Source of the DNA: Bacteroidota bacterium
GTDB lineage: Bacteria > Bacteroidota > Bacteroidia > Chitinophagales > Saprospiraceae
DNA: 64,000 nt
Assembly (NCBI GenBank): GCA_016124585.1
Contig: WGNL01000023.1
Span: 186,001-250,000 of the forward strand
Reading direction: 5' to 3'
Position numbers and translations under genes: made by a program. Under the pieces are notes generated by a model that searched no databases, was not told the origin of the DNA, and saw only the letters and a list, made by a program, of their open reading frames with translations. This document shows, in pieces, positions 23,470-30,927 of this stretch; positions within the stretch are counted from its first letter, which is position 1, and each line of letters starts with the position of its first letter.

Positions 23470-24570
23470 ATGAACCCGAAAGCAGACGTCCTTATAGTTA
23501 CCGTCACACCCATCGAAAGCAGGTCAGTCATCAAAGCTTTTAAGGAGGCTACGGGCAATGCCCCGAAGATGGAGCACATCAAAGACCGCACCTACCACAA
23601 CCTCGGCAGCATCAACGGCGCAAGTATTTACATGGCTATTTCACAAATGGGCGCTGGTGGCGTGGGCGGCTCGCAGGAAACCGTCCGAAAAGGCATTGAA
23701 GCCCTGAACCCCGCTGCGGTTATCATGGTCGGCATTGCCTTTGGCGTCAATCCGACCAAACAAAGAATCGGTGATATTCTGGTGTCCCACCAACTGCGGC
23801 CTTATGAACTCCAGCGCTATGGGAAAGACGAAATCATTCTTCGGGGCGACAAACCCCCGGCATCGGCTTGGCTTTACAACCTGCTCCAAAGCATCGCACT
23901 GTATTGGGATGAAAGCAACGGTAGGGTAAAACCCGGCGTGATACTCACTGGCGAAAAACTGGTGGACAATGTGGACTACCGTGACCAACTGGTTAGTCTG
24001 GAAAAAGAAGCCATTGGCGGGGAAATGGAAGGTGCCGGGCTTTATGTCGCCTGCCATGATTACAAAAAAGACTGGATTCTCGTAAAAGCCATTTGCGACT
24101 GGGCAGATGGTGAAAAAGACAATCCTCATAAAGACGAGCACCAGGAAATAGCCGCCCACAATGCCGCTAGTTTCGTCGTCTTTGCCTTGCAGCAGGTTCA
24201 GATTACACAAAACGCCCCCCAACCAGAAGCAGATAAACCTAAAGAAACGCCTTTAACAAAGCCCGAAGAAAAGCCGTCCTTTCATACCCTATTAGCACAA
24301 GGTAGGACGGGCCAAGTCATCGAGCAGTTGCTGGCCCTCACAGCATTGGACAAGTATTTAAACAACGAAGTCATTCTGTTATCATCCCGCTATGCTGCCT
24401 ATCAAAGGAAACTCAATAACGGTACTGTCAGCAGCAGCTCACTTAGCATAGATTTGAACAGGATTAACCAAGCATTGATTGCCATAATTGACAAGCTGCC
24501 GCCAAACCTCGCTGCTGCCGCCAACAAGGTTTACAATATCAACCATATAGATAATGCCAATTTCTCCTAG
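23470..24570 (+). CDS. Nucleoside phosphorylase-like effector with effector-associated-type C-terminal domain
   Basis: A 366-residue cytosolic protein. Residues ~5-235 are a PNP/MTA-SAH-nucleosidase-type domain: LIVTVTPIESRSV, MGAGGVGGSQETV, AAVIMVGIAFGV, GGEMEGAGLYVAC and AICDWADG (with the catalytic-position Asp). A Pro/Lys linker follows. Residues ~270-345 (LLAQGRTGQVIEQLLALTAL, VILLSSRYAAYQRKLNNGTV, LNRINQALIAIIDKL) resemble an effector-associated domain of the EAD11 kind, then YNINHIDNANF. The stop is 3 nt before STAND2, so the two are co-transcribed. PNP-like effectors of bacterial defence systems can degrade nucleosides or ATP; that activity is inferred here. Confidence 0.85.
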   Translation: MNPKADVLIVTVTPIESRSVIKAFKEATGNAPKMEHIKDRTYHNLGSINGASIYMAISQMGAGGVGGSQETVRKGIEALNPAAVIMVGIAFGVNPTKQRIGDILVSHQLRPYELQRYGKDEIILRGDKPPASAWLYNLLQSIALYWDESNGRVKPGVILTGEKLVDNVDYRDQLVSLEKEAIGGEMEGAGLYVACHDYKKDWILVKAICDWADGEKDNPHKDEHQEIAAHNAASFVVFALQQVQITQNAPQPEADKPKETPLTKPEEKPSFHTLLAQGRTGQVIEQLLALTALDKYLNNEVILLSSRYAAYQRKLNNGTVSSSSLSIDLNRINQALIAIIDKLPPNLAAAANKVYNINHIDNANFS

Positions 24571-24573
24571 TTT

Positions 24574-26580
24574 ATGAACCAGCATGCTGATAAGTTGTAC
24601 AAAATTGAAACAATAGGCAACGCCACTTTCATCAATTACCCGGATGGCCGCAAGATTCCACGCTATTTGACAAAGCTCCCGTTCAAATCCGACTACTTCA
24701 TCGGCAGGGAAGCTGATATGCAAGCCATTGAAAGGAAATACCAAGAAGAGCAGCGGCTGCTGGTGCTGGTAAATGGCGACGGCGGCATAGGCAAGACCAC
24801 CCTTGCCGCCAAGTATTGGTATGCCTACGAAGTCCGCTACACGCATTTTGCCTGGCTGTATATAGACACCAGCATTGCCAATGCCCTGATAAGCCTTGCA
24901 CCGGAATTGGGTGTGAGATTCGACGCCATGGACGACCAAGCAACCCAATTAAACAAGACCTGCCATGCCCTCACCAACCTTGCCATGCCCTGTTTGCTCA
25001 TCTTGGACAATGCCAATGAGGATGTGGACTTGAAATCGCATTTCGGCCACCTGCATGCCTTGGGCAAATGCCATATCATCCTCACCTCTAGGGTCAAGAA
25101 ACTGGATACCGTCCCTGTCATAGAAGTGAAGCCGCTAAGCCCAGATGAAGTGGCCACCCTTTTCAAAAATTATTATGAAAAACTACAAGACGCCGAACTG
25201 CCCTTGCTCCATGAGATACTGAAGGCCGTAGATTACAATACACTCGTTGCTGAAATTTTAGCCAAAAACCTGGCCGTCCTTAACGAATTTGACACGGCTT
25301 ACACTTTGGAAAAACTCTTGGCCGATTTAAGGTCAAAAGGCCTGCTGGCCATTGAAAGCGAGAAAGTCGGCGTTGTATATCAGAGCCATACCCTGCTGGA
25401 AGCCACCCCCAACGACATCATCTCGGCCATGTACGACTTATCCAAGCTGGCCGAACTTGAAATACGATTGCTCAGCAATTTTGCCGTGCTGCCCGCCGAG
25501 AAAATACCCCACGATTTGTTCAAGCAATTATTAAAACCCGAAGACGAAAAAGCCTTCAAGCAAGCCCTCAGCCAACTGGTGAACAAAGGCTGGCTCGAAC
25601 ACCACCGTACCGACAACAGCTTCAAGATAAGCCCTGTGATACAGGAAGTGACCAAGGCCAAGAACGCCGAGCGGCTGCTGTCCGACTGCCGGATTTTGAT
25701 AAACGTGCTGATAAATGGGCTTGACAACGAAAACCGCCACACCGACAATTACCGCCAAGCCACCGTGCTGGCCCGCTTGGGCGAGGCAGTGGTGCAGGCC
25801 ATGCCCACGCCCGATTTTGATGTGGCCAATTTATGCCAAAACATTGGCAACTATCATAAAGACACGGGCAATATCAATTCGATGATGCAGGCATATCAGC
25901 GAATGGTGGACTTGCAGACCGCCCTGCTGGCTGCCGAACCGGATAATGCTGATTTCAAAAACGGCCTCGCCGTCTCTTACTCCAAACTCGGCGAAACCCA
26001 CACCGCACTCGGCAACTTGGACAAGGCTCTCGGTTTTTATGAAAAGGACGCCGAATTGTCAAAGGAACTCCACGATGCCTTCCCAAACAATGTCGGGTTC
26101 AAAAACGGCCTAGCCGTCTCTTACTCCAATCTCGGCAACACCCACACCGCCCTTGGCAACTTGGACAAGGCACTCGGTTTTTATGAAGAACTCAACCGAT
26201 TGGAAAAGGAACTCCACGATGCCTTCCCGAACAATGTCGAATTCAAAAACGGCCTCGCCGTCTCTTACTTCAATCTCGGCAACACCCACACCGCCCTAGG
26301 CAACTTAGACAAGGCACTCGGTTTTTATGAAGACTACAACCGATTGGAAAAGGAACTCCACGATGCCTTCCCGAACAATGTCGGGTTCAAAAACGGCCTT
26401 GCTGTCTCGTATGCAAAATTGGGCGAATACAGCCGTGACCATCTGAAGGATAAGGCCAAAGCCAAGGCCTATTTTCAGCAGGCAGCAGCTTTATGGGAGG
26501 AACTGGTGCGGGATGCACCGGGATATGTGGAGTTCAAGCGAAATTTGGAGATAGTGCAGCGGGCTTTGGCGGGGCTGTGA
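24574..26580 (+). CDS. NB-ARC/TPR STAND protein (STAND2)
   Basis: A 668-residue protein that begins with a short motif, KLYKIETIGNATFIN, echoing the YNINHIDNANF end of its upstream partner. FIGREADMQ leads to NB-ARC: Walker A GDGGIGKTT (68-76), Walker B LLILDNAN (141-148), IILTSRVKKL sensor and a winged-helix region with ISAMYDLSKL. The C-terminus has three 48-residue TPR-like units (FKNGLAVSYSKLGETHTALG...) and a cap ending ALAGL. It lacks the DUF4062-like head of STAND1, the effector being a separate gene. It is likely the sensor/switch of a two-gene conflict system. Identity with STAND1 is clear from NB-ARC to the end. Confidence 0.88.
   Translation: MNQHADKLYKIETIGNATFINYPDGRKIPRYLTKLPFKSDYFIGREADMQAIERKYQEEQRLLVLVNGDGGIGKTTLAAKYWYAYEVRYTHFAWLYIDTSIANALISLAPELGVRFDAMDDQATQLNKTCHALTNLAMPCLLILDNANEDVDLKSHFGHLHALGKCHIILTSRVKKLDTVPVIEVKPLSPDEVATLFKNYYEKLQDAELPLLHEILKAVDYNTLVAEILAKNLAVLNEFDTAYTLEKLLADLRSKGLLAIESEKVGVVYQSHTLLEATPNDIISAMYDLSKLAELEIRLLSNFAVLPAEKIPHDLFKQLLKPEDEKAFKQALSQLVNKGWLEHHRTDNSFKISPVIQEVTKAKNAERLLSDCRILINVLINGLDNENRHTDNYRQATVLARLGEAVVQAMPTPDFDVANLCQNIGNYHKDTGNINSMMQAYQRMVDLQTALLAAEPDNADFKNGLAVSYSKLGETHTALGNLDKALGFYEKDAELSKELHDAFPNNVGFKNGLAVSYSNLGNTHTALGNLDKALGFYEELNRLEKELHDAFPNNVEFKNGLAVSYFNLGNTHTALGNLDKALGFYEDYNRLEKELHDAFPNNVGFKNGLAVSYAKLGEYSRDHLKDKAKAKAYFQQAAALWEELVRDAPGYVEFKRNLEIVQRALAGL
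25954..26385 (+). repeat. Three 144-bp TPR-coding tandem repeats in STAND2
   Basis: Units at 25954-26097, 26098-26241 and 26242-26385 encode nearly identical 48-residue blocks. Much of the DNA is identical between units (for example CTCGGCAACACCCACACCGC-like runs), a sign of recent expansion or gene conversion. Confidence 0.85.
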
Positions 26581-26748
26581 GTGGTCTGAATCACGGATGA
26601 AGCGGATTCAAGGATTACGCTGAAGGGCGCTGCCTTACAGCCGCACTCGTCTTAGTGTCCCATTTTTTTCAAAGCAAACCCAGCATTTCCCAATTTAGGT
26701 TCCCCTTTAGGGCAATGTTATTAACTTTAGATAATGCTTCCGCCAAGG

Positions 26749-26788
26749 ACATCCCCCTAGCCCCCTTCAAAGGGGGTTAGGGGGATGT
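26749..26788. repeat. 40-nt hairpin repeat
   Basis: Arms ACATCCCCCTAGCCCCCTTC and AAAGGGGGTTAGGGGGATGT pair with one or two mismatches. This C-rich/G-rich hairpin is of a kind common in Bacteroidota intergenic DNA. Confidence 0.75.
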
Positions 26789-26882
26789 TGGTCAGGGCAG
26801 GCTTTTTAAATCTCTCTTAAGTTAAAGTCATCCCCCTTTAGAGGTCAGGGGTAAATGCCCCGCTTTGAGCCGCTCCTTTACC

Positions 26883-26981
26883 GCTTTTGTCATCGCCGTA
26901 GGCGACCTGCAACGTCATGCAATACGCCACAACGGGACGCCGCACATGTCGCCGCTGGTGGTCTGCGACCATGACAAAAGC
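26883..26981. repeat. Inverted-repeat unit with GCTTTTGTCAT ends
   Basis: GCTTTTGTCAT at 26883-26893 and its exact complement at 26971-26981 bound a ~99-nt unit; further pairing (CCCCGCT with AGCGGGG) extends outward. It looks like a small non-autonomous element. No transposase is nearby. Confidence 0.55.
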
Positions 26982-27150
26982 GGCGCACAGCGGGGTGAGC
27001 TAACTCGTCTAAATCACGGATGAAACAGATTACAAGATTCCGCCGAACGTGCCACCCCCCATCCGTGCAATCCCCAAATCCGCCAAATCCATGATTCAGA
27101 AAATTCCCCCCAAAAACCACAAAACTTGCCAAGATTCACTCCCCTGCCCC

Positions 27151-27423
27151 TCCGACTGGCTCCCCTTCGCTCAATATTCAAGTGCCGTGCACCAATATTG
27201 GGACGGCGTGCGCCAATATTGGAAAGGCGTGAGCTAAGATTGGAACGGCGTCGGCTCCGACCAGCGAGGAATTTGCCAATCTTGGCGTTCCGAACGCTAA
27301 GATTGGCACGGCGTGCGCTCCGACCAGCGCCCCGTCGGCAAAGATTCAAACGGCGTCGGCTCTGATTGGCTTGCCGTGCGCTGGGCGGGGCACGGCGAAG
27401 GCTTCGACTGGCTCCCCTTTCGC
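27151..27423. repeat. 21-bp tandem repeat array 2 (13 units)
   Basis: Thirteen contiguous 21-bp units with cores like AAGATTGGCACGGCGTGCGC. Units are more diverged than in array 1 but align to the same core (AAGATTGGC then a GTG..CGC block). It lies ~243 bp before the CPR2 start, against ~254 bp for array 1. The minus strand is open throughout and reads heptads like SNIGARR/PNIGARH; a plus frame is broken by a TGA at 27363. No start is conserved between the two arrays, so no protein is called. Confidence 0.8.
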
Positions 27424-27494
27424 TAAATTTCAAAGAATCTGACCCATTTCAGAAAATTCTGACCCTTTTTGAAAAAATATTGGCCATTTCAGAA

Positions 27495-27666
27495 AAAAGC
27501 GGCAGTTGGAGAAAATCTGGCACAATTCATGGTGAATTATTTTAATATAAAAATGAGATTAGGGCGTTCATATTTTCTAATCAACCAGTGAGTCCAACAA
27601 TGCGATGACGCTTTTCTGAAGAAGCCGCCAACGCTTGTCAAGCCCCCTGCTTAATCTATCCAAACT
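27495..27666 (+). promoter_or_regulatory. Conserved leader upstream of CPR2
   Basis: Counterpart of the leader before CPR1, ending with the same ATCCAAACTATGGCCACC around the start codon. Conservation of sequence and of the distance from array to gene suggests shared control. Confidence 0.6.
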
Positions 27667-28863
27667 ATGGCCACCAAAGCCAACAAAGAAGCCACCCCTG
27701 CAGTAGCTGAAGCCGCTTTCACTGCGATCACCACACCTCTTCCCAAGCTTCAATCCACCTCAGAAGAAGGCTTGAAACTACCCTGCGCCAGAGAGTATTT
27801 CTACAAGATGGCGCTCAATGCTTGGGGCTATTGCCTTGCTGACCGCCTGCTGTTCATGGAGGTGAGCGAGCGCTACACGGAGGCATTTATCCAAGGCCAA
27901 GTGGATTTCATCAACACCGTGAAGAATCTGCCTGACCTCAGTGTGCTACAGGCAGCAGCTACCGAGGCCAACGAAGGGCTGGCGGCATGGCGGCAGCAAG
28001 TGGGTAGTCTCTCCAAGCGGCTGGACAATGCCATTGGCTACGCCTTCAAGAACCCCGATACGGCTGACGCTGAGCGCCAGTTAGCAGGCCTCAACGAATT
28101 TGGCACACCGAGCGCCGAGCCTTGGGCACAGGTGGACAAATTCCTCACCAAGGCCAATAATTACCTTACGACCAAAATGACGGTGCTGGTGGACGCCAAG
28201 GCTGCCACGGCAAACCTTCAGACCAAGTTCACGGATGTGACCACTGGTTTTTCAGCGGCTTGGGCGGATTTTATCTTCAAAGAAAAGAAGGTGGTGGATG
28301 GCACCAAGGTGACCAAAAACGGCCTCATCGATATATTGGCCGAACTCAACCCGATGCTCAACGACGGGAAATTGATATACGAATTCGACGCCACCAACCG
28401 CAAGAAATTCACCATCAAGGATTTGGTGCGGGAAGTGCGTGGCACACATCCGGCGGGGCTGGCGGGCTACGTCTTCAACGAGCAAGGACGGGGCGTCGAG
28501 GGCGTACTTGTAGCCGCAATAGGCCAAACCGACAAGTTCGCCATTACCGACAAGAAAGGCTATTACAAAATCAACCTCGCTGCTGGCGAAGCCACATTCC
28601 TTTACTCAATGGAAGGCATGGAACCACAGTCCTTTTCCCGCACGCTGACGGCGGGCGTCACCAGCCGCCAGAATGTGGTGCTGGTGCCTGTGGAAATAGC
28701 GCCGGAGGCTGTCGCCGCTCCTGTGGAGGAAGCCATCGTTGCCGAAACGCCGCAAGCCCCTGCCGCTGTACCGGAGAACACCAAGGAGGACTTGGTCACT
28801 GCCGTGGACCTATTGAATCAGTCCCCTTCCTCGAACGGGGCGGCGAAAGGTGCAGTGGTTTAA
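27667..28863 (+). CDS. CPR2: helical protein with carboxypeptidase-regulatory-like tail
   Basis: A 398-residue paralogue of CPR1. The helical core is nearly the same (LPCAREYFYKMALNAWGYC, NLPDLSVLQAAATEANEGLA, VREVRGTHPAGLAGYVFN), and the regulatory-like sandwich (GRGVEGVLVAAIGQTDKFAI, GYYKINLAAGEATF, TSRQNVVLVPVE) follows at the same place. The C-terminal low-complexity tail is longer and diverges (VAAPVEEAIVAETPQAPAAV). There is no signal peptide or transmembrane segment. It lies ~1.1 kb downstream of STAND2 on the same strand. Function is unknown; repeated association with a STAND gene and a 21-bp array is the only lead. Confidence 0.85.
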   Translation: MATKANKEATPAVAEAAFTAITTPLPKLQSTSEEGLKLPCAREYFYKMALNAWGYCLADRLLFMEVSERYTEAFIQGQVDFINTVKNLPDLSVLQAAATEANEGLAAWRQQVGSLSKRLDNAIGYAFKNPDTADAERQLAGLNEFGTPSAEPWAQVDKFLTKANNYLTTKMTVLVDAKAATANLQTKFTDVTTGFSAAWADFIFKEKKVVDGTKVTKNGLIDILAELNPMLNDGKLIYEFDATNRKKFTIKDLVREVRGTHPAGLAGYVFNEQGRGVEGVLVAAIGQTDKFAITDKKGYYKINLAAGEATFLYSMEGMEPQSFSRTLTAGVTSRQNVVLVPVEIAPEAVAAPVEEAIVAETPQAPAAVPENTKEDLVTAVDLLNQSPSSNGAAKGAVV

Positions 28864-28901
28864 GAAAGTTTTGTTTGTGTTAAGAATATAGAGAAATTAC
28901 A

Positions 28902-28928
28902 GGGGGTGGCGTTGGCTGCGCCTTATTT
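28902..28928 (+). terminator. Probable terminator after CPR2
   Basis: GGTGGCGTTGGCTGCGCC followed by TTATTTTTTT gives a short GGCG/CGCC stem and a T-run. It is homologous to the tails after CPR1 and the 10970 gene. Confidence 0.5.
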
Positions 28929-29029
28929 TTTTAAATGAATGATGGTAGTGGGTCAAAATGGTTCGTCAAGCTGGCCAAGTTAGGCGGTAACTTGAAGTTC
29001 AATGTATCGGCTAAAGATATTTGAGTACT

Positions 29030-29037
29030 TATCTTTG
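29030..29037 (+). promoter_or_regulatory. Possible -7 box of the 29070 gene
   Basis: TATCTTTG matches TAnnTTTG 33 nt before the start codon; no TTG is found at the usual upstream spacing. Confidence 0.35.
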
Positions 29038-29069
29038 CCCCCTTTAAACCATCATCTTATCAAGCACAA

Positions 29070-29852
29070 ATGGCACAGGAAGAACAAACAAACAGGCGGA
29101 CAAAACTGCTATTTTATAAGGTAATTGTGGCAGGTGTCGTAGTTTTGATCAGTATGATATGGTTTAAACACCAAGGTAAAACAAGAGCTGAAGAAGTAAA
29201 CAAGGACCAAGAAATAAAGCTGGACGCAATGATAAAATTGGCCAAAAACCCCAAGCGGTACGATTATTACCAGTTCAAGTTTTGTCCTATTGCGCAGGAA
29301 GGCCAATATCCAAGCTGTGATTATCCGTGGGGCAGGGTATTGAGCGATGATGGCTGGCCATTGGTATCCCTGGTTTTAGCGCATCAAACTTCTCAGAGTT
29401 ATTTATCGCCAACTGAAATCATCAAGTTGTTTTCAAACAAGGAAGCCCAATACGACACGGTCACATTTCTTGGCTTGGACTTGCTCCGGGCCATCGCCAA
29501 GGATTCCTTTACGGTCAGCTCCCCAGATTCCTCCTTTCGGGTGCTGGAATTGAATAGAATTGAGCGGATAAACGGGCCTTCTTTGCGCATCAAATCCTAT
29601 TCTGACCGCAGTTTGACCGTGCAAAATATTGCCGCAAAAGGCACCCTCACCAGCATTGAGAACATTCAAGGCACTGCAACGGTGGAGCAACCTTTTCCTT
29701 TTGAAATTGGCCAGGATATACTTACTTTCAATATCAATAAAGATGAAAACGGCGAGCTTGAGTTTTTGCTGAAAGGCAAATCGGATGCGACAGATAATTG
29801 GACGGCCAGGATTTTGATTAAAAACCGCAAAGCTTTTGCTTTTGTGGAATGA
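29070..29852 (+). CDS. Membrane-anchored protein of unknown function
   Basis: A 260-residue protein with one N-terminal transmembrane helix (FYKVIVAGVVVLISMIWF) after a short charged cytosolic tail, so the rest probably faces the periplasm. After a helical linker (RAEEVNKDQEIKLDAMIKLA) the remainder looks beta-rich (SLTVQNIAAKGTLTSIENIQ, EFLLKGKSDATDNWTARIL). Two cysteines (FCPIAQEGQYPSCDYPWG) could form a disulfide. No family is recognised. It ends 42 bp from an orphan copy of the SNF2 gene end on the other strand. Confidence 0.75.
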   Translation: MAQEEQTNRRTKLLFYKVIVAGVVVLISMIWFKHQGKTRAEEVNKDQEIKLDAMIKLAKNPKRYDYYQFKFCPIAQEGQYPSCDYPWGRVLSDDGWPLVSLVLAHQTSQSYLSPTEIIKLFSNKEAQYDTVTFLGLDLLRAIAKDSFTVSSPDSSFRVLELNRIERINGPSLRIKSYSDRSLTVQNIAAKGTLTSIENIQGTATVEQPFPFEIGQDILTFNINKDENGELEFLLKGKSDATDNWTARILIKNRKAFAFVE

Positions 29853-29894
29853 AAAATCTAACCGAATTGATTCCTATCGCTGACCAGCCATCAC

Positions 29895-29951
29895 CTACCC
29901 CACCAACTCCTCCCTCGAAAACGCCACCCCATCCCCGCTGGCCAGTATCTT
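29895..29951 (-). pseudogene. Orphan copy of the SNF2 helicase 3' end (copy 3)
   Basis: The minus strand reads KILASGDGVAFSREELVG and stop, nearly the C-terminus of the SNF2 protein at 32662 (EILASGDGMAFSREELTELL). A 9-nt deletion removes part of the end. Sequence further upstream in the frame (SFFNQNL) is unrelated to the helicase. It looks like an att-site-like relic at an integration point. Confidence 0.75.
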
Positions 29952-30009
29952 CAAGTTTTGGTTGAAGAATGATGACTACTTAGTATCGTTCAAGAAATAA
30001 CGTCGGCAT

Positions 30010-30042
30010 AACGTCGGCGAGGTTTGAAACCTCGCCGACGTT
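30010..30042. repeat. 33-nt palindrome (16-1-16)
   Basis: Arms AACGTCGGCGAGGTTT and AAACCTCGCCGACGTT flank a single G; same architecture as 8818-8850 and 9059-9091. Confidence 0.85.
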
Positions 30043-30125
30043 CCGGCCTACGATATCAGGAAGTTATTTTCCATCGTTCCTTAGGGTGACATTTTATTCA
30101 ACAACTGGCAACATCTCTAGCTATT

Positions 30126-30158
30126 AGACAGGAGGCAATATGATATTACCTCCTGTCT
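30126..30158. terminator. Hairpin downstream of the lipoprotein gene
   Basis: AGACAGGAGG...CCTCCTGTCT forms a strong stem 12 bp past the stop of the minus-strand lipoprotein gene. A clear T-run is missing, so terminator function is likely but not certain. Confidence 0.5.
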
Positions 30159-30169
30159 TGTTTCAATTC

Positions 30170-30694
30170 TCAATGTTTGCGATACTTCGCCATCAGCTCC
30201 ACGGAAATGACATTTTGTTTGAGGAAGGCTGTATCGGCACCGTAAGTGCCTTTGGTGGGAAAGTACACCTCCACAACGGGGACGAACCAAGCTGGGTTCC
30301 CTTCCCCAAAGGCTTGTTTCAAGCCTGCGGAACCATTGCCCTTTAAATCGGCTCCACTCTTGGTCATAGGAATTTTTTCCTCGAAGAGGAATGACCAATC
30401 AACCCTGGCCCTGGCATTGATGCCTGTGGTGGTCTCGTCCAGCAAAGCCACTCGGGCATCCAAATTGACATGCTCTTCTGAACAGGCCTCTTCAATGAGC
30501 TCGCTCCATTGAAATACACGGTCGTTTCCGTCCATGTAGGTATTGTAGACACCAGCAGTGGAATCAACGATGCTAGACCCCAACAGGTAGAGGTCGTAGG
30601 TGTCTTTGGGCCCACAAGGGGAATCGTCTTTGGCACAACTGGAGAATACAGCAACAATAGCGAATGTAACAACTAGGCAAGCAAATTGTCTCAT
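30170..30694 (-). CDS. Putative lipoprotein
   Basis: A 174-residue protein with a lipoprotein signal: MRQFACLVVTFAIVAVFSSC, where VFSSC is the lipobox and Cys20 the lipidation site. The mature part is short and mixed alpha/beta (YDLYLLGSSIVDSTAGVYNT, FQWSELIEEACSEEH, PVVEVYFPTKGTYGADTAFL) and matches no family I recognise. It lies between two orphan SNF2 3' ends (copies 2 and 3), as if carried in as cargo. Role unknown. Confidence 0.75.
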   Translation of the reverse strand: MRQFACLVVTFAIVAVFSSCAKDDSPCGPKDTYDLYLLGSSIVDSTAGVYNTYMDGNDRVFQWSELIEEACSEEHVNLDARVALLDETTTGINARARVDWSFLFEEKIPMTKSGADLKGNGSAGLKQAFGEGNPAWFVPVVEVYFPTKGTYGADTAFLKQNVISVELMAKYRKH

Positions 30695-30798
30695 GGCAGA
30701 AGATTTTAGAAGGTGGAGATAAGAAGGATAAATTCTGACTTAAAGCTATTGCTAATCACCAATATTTACAACCTACTTTTAAAATAACAACACAAAGG

Positions 30799-30867
30799 CT
30801 AAGCCAGCAATTCTGACAGTTCTTCCTTCGAAAACGCCATCCCTTCGCCGCTGGCGAGTATCTCCTT
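30799..30867 (-). pseudogene. Orphan copy of the SNF2 helicase 3' end (copy 2)
   Basis: The minus strand reads KEILASGEGMAFSKEELSEL then LA and stop, matching the last ~22 residues of the SNF2 protein with four or so substitutions. Upstream in the same frame is an unrelated short stretch (PASFKFSSQSNNS) preceded by a stop. It lies between the PARIS-like gene and the lipoprotein gene. Confidence 0.8.
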
Positions 30868-30927
30868 GCTATTGTTGGATTGGGAGCTGAACTTGAAAGA
30901 GGCTGGCTAGAAGTGAAAGGTTTGATA

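Larger units (their letters stand above)
26581..27150. other. Gene-free region with several inverted repeats
   Basis: No supported gene. It contains an ATCACGGATGAAGCGGATTC-like tract near 26590 that recurs near 27011, a 40-nt hairpin at 26749-26788, and an inverted-repeat unit at 26883-26981. The last 100 bases hold a CCGTGCAATCC-type tract and a short conserved segment (CACAAAA..GCCAAGATTCACT) also found before array 1. Confidence 0.6.
29853..30169. other. Intergenic region with SNF2 remnant and hairpins
   Basis: No complete gene. It holds an orphan SNF2 3' end (29895-29951), a 33-nt palindrome (30010-30042) and a hairpin at 30126-30158. Confidence 0.7.
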
